Below, piece by piece: positions 15,939 to 23,744 of a DNA stretch of 25,057 nucleotides (position 1 is its first letter; each line of letters starts with the position of its first letter). The translations under genes and the position numbers were made by a program. The stretch is from positions 1-25,057 of the forward strand of contig JARBJD010000670.1 of assembly GCA_033064195.1 (NCBI GenBank), written 5' to 3'. The notes beneath the pieces were generated by a model that saw nothing but the letters and a program-made list of their open reading frames with translations, was not told the DNA's origin and made no database searches. The DNA is from Blattamonas nauphoetae. Taxonomy: Eukaryota; Preaxostyla; Oxymonadida.

Positions 15939-17520
15939 GTGAGTGGAGGACGAGCGAGGCAAGCAGAGGTGAGAGGAGGACGAGCGAGGCAAGTAGAGGT
16001 GAGTGGAGGACGAGGGAGGCAAGCAGAGGTGAGAGGAGGACGAGGGAGGCAAGCAGAGGTGAGTGGAAGACGAGGGAGGCAAGCTGAGGAGAGTGGAGGA
16101 CGAGGGAGGCAAGCAGAGGTGAGTGGAGGACGAGGGAGGCAAGCAGAGGTGAGTGGAAGACGAGGGAGGCAAGCAGAGGTGAGAGGAGGACGAGGGAGGC
16201 AAGCAGAGGAGAGTGGAGGACGAGGAAGGCAAGCAGAGGCAAGCAGAGGTGAGTGGAGGACTAGGGAGGCAAGCAGAGGTGAGAGGAGGACGAGGAAGGC
16301 AAGCAGAGGTGAGTGGAGGACGAGGGAGGCAAGCAGAGAAGAGAGGAGGACGAGGGAGGCGAGCAGAGGTGAGAGGAGGACGAGGAAGGCAAGCAGAGGC
16401 AAGCAGAGGTGAGTGGAGGACGAGGGAGGCAAGCAGAGGTGAGAGGAGGACGAGGGAGGCGAGCAGAGGTGAGAGGAGGACGAGGGAGGCAAGCAGAGGA
16501 GAGTGGAGGACGAGGAAGGCAAGCAGAGGCAAGCAGAGGTGAGTGGAGGACTAGGGAGGCAAGCAGAGGTGAGAGGAGGACGAGGAAGGCAAGCAGAGGT
16601 GAGTGGAGGACGAGGGAGGCAAGCAGAGAAGAGAGGAGGACGAGGGAGGCGAGCAGAGGTGAGAGGAGGACGAGGAAGGCAAGCAGAGGCAAGCAGAGGT
16701 GAGTGGAGGACGAGGGAGGCAAGCAGAGGTGAGAGGAGGACGAGGGAGGCGAGCAGAGGTGAGAGGAGGACGAGGGAGGCAAGCAGACGTGAGTGGAGAA
16801 CAAGGAAGGCAAGCAGAGGCAAGCAGAGGTGAGAGGAGGACGAGGGAGGCAAGCTGAGGAGAGTGGAGGACGAGGGAGGCAAGCAGAGGTGATTGGAGGA
16901 CGAGGAAGGCAAGCAGAGGCAAGCAGAGGTGAGAGGAGGACGAGGGAGGCAAGCTGAGGAGAGTGGAGGACGAGGGAGGCAAGCAGAGGTGATTGGAGGA
17001 CGAGGGGCAAGCAGAGGCAAGAAGAGGAGGTGAGGAGGGGAGGACGAGGGAGGCAGCGGTGGAGGGGACAAAGGGGCAAGCAGGGGGTGGAGGACGAGGG
17101 AGGCAAGCAGAGGTGAGAGGAGGGAGGAGGCCAGAGAGAAGAGAGGAGGACGAGGGAGGCAAGCAGAGGTGATTGGAGGACGAGGAAGGCAAGCAGAAGC
17201 AAGCAGAGGTGAGTGGAGGACGAGGGAGGCAAGCTGAGAAGAGGGGAGGACAAGGGAGGCAAGCAGAGGTGAGTGGAGGACGAGGGAGGCAAGCAGAGGT
17301 GAGAGGAGGACCAGGGAGGCAAGCAGAGGTGAGTGGAGGACGAGGAAGGCAAGCAGAAGCAAGCAGAGGTGAGTGGAGGACGAGGGAGGCAAGCTGAGAA
17401 GAGAGGAGGACAAGGGGAGGCAAGCAGAGGTGGAGTGGAGGACGAGGGAGGCAAGCAGAGGTGAGAGGAGGGAGGAGGGAGGTGAGTGGAGACGAGGAGG
17501 CAAGCAGAGGTGATTGGAGG
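15939..17520. repeat. 30-bp purine-rich minisatellite with higher-order structure
   Basis: About 50 tandem copies of a unit close to GAGTGGAGGACGAGGGAGGC followed by AAGCAGAGGT. The unit divides by three, so each strand stays open for long stretches (for example LASLVLHSPLL on the minus strand), but these frames are artefacts of the repeat. A partial doubling, AAGCAGAGGC, recurs every few units. Bases 16213-16502 and 16503-16792 are near-identical 290-bp blocks. The right end (17000-17520) is more degenerate. Confidence 0.95.
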
Positions 17521-17544
17521 TGAGCTACCCGAGGGGAGGACCTG

Positions 17545-17890
17545 TGGCTGAGGAGGGAAGGAGGGAGCTGTGTGCATGGTTGATGAGGGAGGAGGGAGCT
17601 GTGTGTTTGGTTGAGGAGGAGGGAGGAGCTGTGCATGGCTGAAGAGGGGAGGAGGGAGCTGTGTGCATGGCTGAGGAGGGGAGGAGGGCTGTGTGCATGG
17701 CTGAGGAGGGGAGGAGGAGCTGTGTGTTTGGTTGAGGAGGGAGGAGGGAGCTGTGTGCATGGTTGAGGAGGAGAGGAGGAGCTGTGTGCATGGTTGAGGA
17801 GGGAAGGAGGGGAGCTGTGTATATGGTTGAGGAGGGAGGAGGGAGCTGTGTGTATGGTTGAGGAGGGAGGAGGGAGCTGTGGGAGGCAAC
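17545..17890. repeat. Second G-rich satellite, unit about 34 bp
   Basis: About ten variable copies of a unit close to GGAGGGAGCTGTGTGCATGG followed by TTGAGGAGGGA. Length varies from copy to copy. It follows the 30-bp satellite after a short junction (17520-17545) and ends at GGGAGGCAACC near 17890. Confidence 0.9.
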
Positions 17891-18012
17891 CTACAAGAGA
17901 AGAAATGACAAGAGGAATAAATGATGCTTGATATTGTTGAAAAGTTTGATAAAATGAAAAGTAATCAAGTTAAGAAAGGAAAGGTACTGAAAACTAAGAG
18001 TTTCGGTGTTGT

Positions 18013-18132
18013 CCTCACGCATTCCAAGTCCTGCTGTGAACCTAGTACCGGACACAGGGCCATAAAGGTACTAGGCTAGCCCTGTTCGGCCAAAAGGCCT
18101 GGCAGGATAAGCCAGGTATGGAATGAGTGAGG
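18013..18132. ncRNA. GC-rich structured block, possible pseudoknotted RNA (block 1)
   Basis: Complementary segments: CCTCAC 18013-18018 with GTGAGG 18127-18132; CATTCC 18020-18025 with GGAATG 18120-18125; CCTAGTACC 18041-18049 with GGTACTAGG 18067-18075; ACAGGGC 18054-18060 with GCCCTGT 18079-18085, which crosses the previous stem; GGCC-AAAA-GGCC 18088-18099, partly overlapping CCTGGC 18098-18103 with GCCAGG 18111-18116. It could be a structured RNA or transposon subterminal palindromes. No known ribozyme or RNA family was matched by eye. Confidence 0.45.
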
Positions 18133-18601
18133 TGGTAGTTATTTTAGAATGATGAAAAGGTGAGGTGAAAATGAATCAGAATGAAAAAGAATAGGAGAGC
18201 TTGGAGGAGAAATAAGAATGGGAGAATTAGGAGAATCGTAATGGAAAGGAACAGTAGGAGTTGAAGGAATAACAGAAGAATGATTAGAGGAGTTTGTCAC
18301 TGAATCCAAATATGAAAAACGAAAAGATGTCTTCTCACCCAACTCTGCACTCAATCCGCGCTCCTCCTCTCTTCCACCTCTTCCTTCTCAAAAATCTTCC
18401 TCACCCTGTTGTCTCTGCCCTCTTCTGAGAATAGGAAAGAAGAAATGAAAATGATGAGAAATCAATAATAACAGGTGCTCCGGTGAGCGAAGTGCCATCG
18501 CGTAAAAATCCCAAATAATCCTTCATCCTAGTAATGGTGACCCTAAAATAACTATGGTCTTCTGGAAAGACCTCATGTCTAAAAATAGAGAGAATAATGA
18601 T
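18133..18601. other. Spacer downstream of the transposase remnant
   Basis: No convincing gene. A leftward open stretch at 18139-18354 is Ser/Pro-rich and lacks an ATG. Small hairpins occur, such as GGTCTT and AAGACC near 18555-18572. Confidence 0.4.
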
Positions 18602-19132
18602 TTAAGAAAAAATGGCAGACTTGTGAAAAGAATGGAAAGTATTCCTTTCGGATGAATTAAGAGAGCCAGTTTGGCTGTCAAAGAAATTGAAAAGGTCATC
18701 CGAGGAGCGGATGGGTGTTGTGAGGTGAGTGGAAACTAAATTTGTAAGAACTCCGAACTCGGAGTCGCAACAATTCTTGCCGTGTTGCTCGGCGAAGAAA
18801 GAGTAACACACCCTCTTCTCTGAAAAAAGAGGGTTTAAGGAAGACAAAAAGAAACCAAGGACGAACTGGTTCCGAAAATGTGGACCAGTGTCCGAAAATA
18901 CAGTGACATGTGATTTGGAATGATATGAAGGAAGTGCAAATAAATCGGAAAGACATTCTTGAACGAAACGGTGGTCGCGAAAGCACTGGTGAAATAAAGT
19001 TGTGATGTGTTTTGAAATAACAGAATTTTGTGAAGTGAAACACGTAATGCACAAATGAGAAACTGAAACTTGTGAATAGAAATCATGACCTATTTGGTGT
19101 TTGAGATTGGCAAGTGCCAATTTTAAATCCAT
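18602..19132 (-). pseudogene. DDE-type transposase remnant (DNA transposon), catalytic part
   Basis: A leftward frame whose first ATG is at 19132 (open to 19219). It shows an acidic residue after a beta strand (VIVMDLKLAL), then VTVFSDTGPHFRNQFVLGF, and 34 residues after that Asp the FFAEQHGKNCCDSEFGVLTN block. The D, D, E spacing and the GPHF and HGK motifs fit an RNase H-fold transposase; I cannot name the superfamily. At under 210 residues it covers only the catalytic part. A basic, Lys/Gln-rich frame (19231-19566) and an amino-end-like exon (19955-20167) on the same strand may be earlier parts. Whether these are joined by introns or split by decay is unclear. Confidence 0.5.
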
Positions 19133-19230
19133 CACGATAACTAAAGAGTTATCGTCGATGGATGAAGTGGAAGTATTGTAAAACTTTCTTTGTGTTTCTG
19201 CTATTTTTGTGTTGTTCAATTGTTTTTAAT

Positions 19231-19566
19231 TCATTTTCTTCTTTTGTGTGAGTTTTTGTTTTGTGATTTTAATGTTTCTTGTTTTTTGCAGATATTTCCC
19301 TCGCTCACAAATCGAGCAAAGGTCTGTTCTTTTTGGTTTTGTAGAATTTTTTGTTTTGTTGCAAAATGAAGAATATGACATGTTTGTTTTCCCCTGTTCA
19401 ACGAGTTTGCGGTGTAAATCCTTCTTCGTTGATTCGAGAAGCCGGATTTCAGAATTTTTGTTTTGAGTTGGGACACTATTGGTTGAAGGTGTATTCGGAA
19501 TGGAAGCGAATGATGCTTGTGAAGGAGTGAGGAGGAAAGTGATGTCCTCTTCGTTGATTGAATCAA
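19231..19566 (-). pseudogene. Basic ORF upstream of the transposase part
   Basis: 111 codons in a different frame from the catalytic part. A Lys/Gln/Asn-rich sequence with SGFSNQRRRIYTANSLNRGK and CHILHFATKQKILQNQK. It may be the DNA-binding middle of the transposase or only AT-rich chance frame. Confidence 0.25.
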
Positions 19567-19742
19567 GGATTGATGGTTCTATGAGATTAGGACTGTTTTT
19601 TCTCCTTTCGTGACTGTCTGGCTTGATTTTCGCAGCTTGGCGATGTGTTTTCGTGAATTGCTTTCATTAATTCAGTATCTTCTTGTATGTTGATTTTCTA
19701 TGAAAAAAGTGAAAAAATGAGCGGTAACCTGTTTTGACGCTG

Positions 19743-19937
19743 GTCGACGTCGAGTGGGATTTCGAGGTCTCCCACCGATTCTGTCGAATCGGGAGCGGCA
19801 TAATTGTATGCCCCTCCTCGACGTCGAACCCGGCAGCCTGGGTCTCGCCAAGTGACAACACTTGGGAGACACACTGCATTAATTTTCGACCTTATCGTCT
19901 TTATTTCTCATTTCACGATGTAAATGAGACAAAGACG
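19743..19937. ncRNA. GC-rich hairpin cluster (block 2)
   Basis: Stems: TCGACGTCGAG 19744-19754 with CTCGACGTCGA 19817-19827. This encloses three hairpins: TGGGA/TCCCA 19755-19774; CCGATTC-TGTC-GAATCGG 19775-19792 (tip starts at 19775); GGCATA-ATTG-TATGCC 19797-19812. Outside are ACCCGG/CCTGGGT-type pairing at 19828-19843, GTCTC-CCAAGTG-ACAA-CACTTGG-GAGAC at 19842-19870, and a longer AT-rich hairpin at 19896-19937 (CGTCTTT with AAAGACG). A closing stem over three hairpins looks like a cloverleaf, but loops and lengths do not fit tRNA. Confidence 0.5.
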
Positions 19938-19954
19938 AACAAAGTGAAGTGAAT

Positions 19955-20167
19955 TTATCTAAAGAGAGAAAGATTGAGAGAAAAGAGAGACAAACTATTG
20001 TAATAAGCCAGAACTATCTCCTTGATTGGTATGAGTTCATGACGACTATCCAGAGCTTTGATGAGAGGTGCTGCTGGATAGTCGCTATATTGTTTGACGA
20101 GAAGGTCGTAAATCTCCTTCCCGTGCGTGCTGATAGTCGATTTTGGTTTCGTGGTATAAGTTTCCAT
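19955..20167 (-). CDS. Possible first exon of the transposase gene
   Basis: From the ATG at 20167: METYTTKPKSTISTHGKEIY then LLVKQYSDYPAAPLIKALDS and HELIPIKEIVLAYYNS. It reads like a helical amino-terminal domain. After YYN the sequence turns low-complexity where a donor-like GTTTGTCTC starts, so an intron may begin there and contain hairpin block 2. The unit lies leftward and upstream of the DDE part. An 11-bp inverted repeat (CGACTATCCAG 20043-20053 with CTGGATAGTCG 20074-20084) lies inside it. Confidence 0.35.
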   Translation of the reverse strand: METYTTKPKSTISTHGKEIYDLLVKQYSDYPAAPLIKALDSRHELIPIKEIVLAYYNSLSLFSLNLSLFR

Positions 20168-20424
20168 GATTAAGAGAAGATATGATGGGGTTGAAAATGG
20201 ATGAGTTTTGCAAGAATGTATATTGGGGACGAAAGGATTACTGAGAAATCTGCCTTCCATGGCCCACAAGTCTGTGTCATCACCTGGAAAGACATTCAAC
20301 CAACCTGATTCGCTCCTCACATCACTCAACTTGTTGACATTTCACCTCTCCCTTCCCCACACTCATCAGCAAATGACCTGATTTTTCCCCCTCTCGCCCT
20401 CCATTCGACCTGATTATACCCTCA

Positions 20425-21790
20425 CTCTCCCTCCACCCATCGCAAATTCACCTCCTTCCTCCCTCCACCCATCACAAATTCACTTCCTTCCGCCCTCCAC
20501 TCATCACAAATTGACCTCCTTCCGCCCTCCACTTATCACAAATTCACCTCCTTCCGCCCTCCACCCATCGCAAATTGACCTCTTTCCGCCCTCCACCCAT
20601 CGCAAATTGACCTCCTTCCGCCCTCCACCCATCGCAAATTGACCTCTTTCCGCCCTCCACCCATCGCAAATTGACCTCTTTCCGCCCTCCACCCATCGCA
20701 AATTGACCTCCTTCCGCCCTCCACCCATCGCAAATTGACCTCTTTCCGCCCTCCACCCATCGCAAATTGACCTCTTTCCTCCCTCCACCCATCGCAAATT
20801 GACCTCTTTCCTCCCTCCACTCATCACAAATTGACCTCCTTCCGCCCTCCACCCATCGCAAATTGACCTCTTTCCGCCCTCCACTCATCACAAATTCACC
20901 TCCTTCCGCCTTCCACCCATCGCAAATTGACCTCTTTCCGCCCTCCACCCATCGCAAATTGACCTCCTTCCGCCCTCCACCCATCGCAAATTGACCTCCT
21001 TCCGCCCTCCACCCATCGCAAATTGACCTCTTTCCGCCCTCCACCCATCGCAAATTCACCTCTTTCCGCCCTCCACCCATCACAAATTCACCTCCTTCCG
21101 CCCTCCACCCATCGCAAATTGACCTCCTTCCGCCCTCCACCCATCGCAAATTGACCTCCTTCCGCCCCTCCACCCATCGCAAATTGACTCCTTCCGCCCT
21201 CCACCCATCACAAATTCACCTCCTTCCGCCTTCCACCCATCGCAAATTGACCTCCTTCCGCCCTCCACCCATCGCAAATTGACCTCTTTCCGCCCTCCAC
21301 CCATCGCAAATTGACCTCTTTCCGCCCTCCACTCATCACAAATTCACCTCCTTCCGCCTTCCACCCATCGCAAATTGACCTCTTTCCGCCCTCCACCCAT
21401 CGCAAATTGACCTCCTTCCGCCCTCCACCCATCGCAAATTGACCTCCTTCCGCCCTCCACCCATCGCAAATTGACCTCCTTCCGCCCTCCACCCATCGCA
21501 AATTGACCTCTTTCCGCCCTCCACCCATCGCAAATTGACCTCTTTCCGCCCTCCACTCATCACAAATTCACCTCCTTCCGCCTTCCACCCATCGCAAATT
21601 GACCTCTTTCCGCCCTCCACCCATCGCAAATTGACCTCCTTCCGCCTTCCACCCATCGCAAATTGACCTCCTTCCGCCCTCCACCCATCGCAAATTGACC
21701 TCTTTCCTCCCTCCACTCATCGCAAATTGACCTCTTTCCGCCCTCCACTCATCACAAATTCACCTCCTTCCGCCTTCCACCCATCCCATT
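20425..21790. repeat. 32-bp minisatellite
   Basis: About 42 head-to-tail copies of a unit close to CCTCCTTCCGCCCTCCACCC followed by ATCGCAAATTGA. Copies vary at set places: CTCCTTCC or CTCTTTCC, CATCGCAAATTGA or CATCACAAATTCA. The period is not a multiple of three, yet most frames stay open, giving a 32-residue protein repeat on the minus strand; this is an artefact. A composite block with the CACAAATTCAC variant and CCTTCCACC recurs at about 20885, 21335, 21555 and 21755. Confidence 0.95.
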
Positions 21791-22535
21791 CCTCCAAAAC
21801 TCATCTCATCCGAGTTGAATTCAGTTCTGTCTCCGCTTCTACTCACTCCTCTACACATCATCTCGTCATCTGGACACAAATCGGAGAATTCGCTGGCGTG
21901 GATGCAAGGATTCCTTTTTCAACCTGTCAAAGCGATGAACTCGTTTGGTATCGTCCTGTTGGAGGGAGGCCGGTGAGGCGAATTGACATCAGTGCAGGCA
22001 GTGAATTTTCAGCATTTGAAGGAATACCAAGTGATGTGGGATCAAAGAACGAAACAACCCACAGCCTCAAATCCAGCCAGCAGCAATTCAATCTTGTCCA
22101 CACTTGCCGCTGTTTTGTGGATAACATTGACACATGGACATGTTTGTCTTGCCAAACTATCTTCAGAAGCAGGAAGACGTCACTGTCCAAAACTCCATCG
22201 TCTTTCCCTCATTATCATTCCAACGAATTGATATGAACTCCAAATGTCTTGTTGTCGATAACACCGCTTCCATAGTCTCTTCATTCTCTCCACCTTTGGA
22301 ATCGTCTCCTTTCTCCACTCTCTTCCCCACCCACGGAACTGAAGTCACGAAGTCTGAAATGGGTTTCGAAAACGACATGGGGATGATTAACGAATGCGAC
22401 TTTGCAAATCACGAGCTGAAGAAACTTGTGATCACTGGGAAGACCCGTGCACACTGCTTCGTTGGCGAGCAACAATTTGTCGAGTCTGACAAGGATTCAG
22501 ACAGTCTCACTCTCAACGGAATTCACTCGCTGTGA
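21790..22535 (+). CDS. Unrecognised host open region, two overlapping frames
   Basis: Straight after the satellite a frame runs to 22236 (THHLVIWTQIGEFAGVDARI, QFNLVHTCRCFVDNIDTW) and another from 22134 to TGA at 22535 (LPNYLQKQEDVTVQNSIVF, IDMNSKCLVVDNTASIVS, HELKKLVITGKTRAHCFV). They overlap by 100 bases, so either a short intron or an old frameshift joins them, or one is not coding. Composition is protein-like. The Asn/Ser/Val mix recalls large surface proteins of flagellates, but no family can be named. Confidence 0.35.
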
Positions 22536-23744
22536 CATAGGGTTTTGTCGATGTTTAATTTCTATTCACTAAATTTGGGATGCTTCTGCATCCTCATTCA
22601 TCGTCATCCAACTCGTTCTAATTGACACCATGACATGCTATTATCGTCCTTGCCATCATTTTTCGTCTCTCTCTCTCATATCTCCTGCCCCCTCTCTCAT
22701 CAACTTCGATGGCGAAGCACACTTACCATGTTCATGATCCGACTTCCCAGCTCAACAAGTCCTCTCAACTGTCTTCCCACAGTGTGAATGTCATTATAAC
22801 AGCACAGAGTCGTTTTTTGTTCCGTCTGAATCAGTTTCTCTTCACCGTACATGACTTTCCGGCCATTCTTTTCCTTTCATATTTTCGTCGATTTCTCTTC
22901 AATTCTTGCTTTTCTGAATGTTCATCTCGAAATAATGAAAAGATGGAAAAATATCGGACAAGAGATTGTCTTGGATAAAACGAAAAGTTGTTAGGGTTAG
23001 AACACCAACAGTGGTGAAATTGGCGAGAGGTATTCACCAAGCAATGTAAACGTGATTGTTGAGTGTGTTTCTGTCTGATATAATGGATCTTGGGAGACGA
23101 ATTGAAGTGAAAAGCCTGACTGAGTCACAGTGACAGAAACGGCGTGGTGAGGCTTGGGGTGGGTGAGGATAAACAGGAGTGGTGTTTGGTCAACAAAGAA
23201 GTATGGAGTTCGCTTGATTAGAACCTCTCCCTTTGATTACACACCACCAGTCTGTGGTGGAGGCAAGTTGGAAGCGAGGGGTCGGATGTGGTGCGAGTAG
23301 AGTGGATTTGAATGAGTAGGTGGAAATGCGGAGAGGTTCGAGGGAGGGAAGGATGGTGTGATGAGGGATGATTGTTTGTTGGAGGAGTGTGCTCGTGTGA
23401 CACAATCGCGAACACGAACGATGAAGGGCGAGAGGTGGCGCAGGTGCGGTTGAAGAGAAAGGGCGGTGAGGCTTGCTGTGAGAACTGGATGGATGAAGGA
23501 AAATGAGTACCAAGCAAACAACAACGATAAAACAGCGAGTGGAAAGAAAAATCAAAAAACTCCAAATTGTTCGCACACCTCTTCAAATTATTCCATGGCC
23601 CATAATCTGTGAAAGACCGGTCTTCAGAAACCCACACAACAGCAAATTTGTCCGATCGACGGCGCAGTCTCACCATCGAATTCTCCAAGTTTCGTCACTT
23701 GTTTTGTTCAAATGTGCATCATCAAGCAGAATGAATGTTGATAT
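22536..23744. other. Region without a clear gene between two host loci
   Basis: Several short open stretches on both strands but none recognised. On the minus strand 23610-23690 gives RRRSDKFAVVWVSEDRSF and TDYGPWNNLKR, then a donor-like GTGTGCGAAC, so further exons of the leftward gene may lie here. The sequence at 23230-23500 is T/C-rich on the minus strand and low in complexity. Confidence 0.4.

Noticed and set aside
15837-17889. Very long open frames on both strands over the satellites (for example LASLVLHSPLL repeats)
   Set aside because: The 30-bp unit divides by three and lacks stop words in most frames, so the openness is a property of the repeat. No start context or family match.
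18013-18132. Hammerhead, twister or HDV-type ribozyme
   Set aside because: No CTGANGA with GAAA core, no twister core words, and the pairing order lacks the short P3 and the P4 needed for an HDV fold.
19743-19830. Cloverleaf-like core considered as a tRNA gene
   Set aside because: The closing stem is 11 bp, hairpin loops are 4 bases or otherwise wrong, and there is no T-loop or anticodon loop pattern.
20504-21748. Minus-strand frames with a KEVNLRWVEGG-type 32-residue repeat
   Set aside because: They come from the 32-bp minisatellite read through three frames; overlapping frames encode the same string.
20425-21790. CRISPR-like array
   Set aside because: Units are contiguous with no unique spacers and no cas genes, in a eukaryote-like context.
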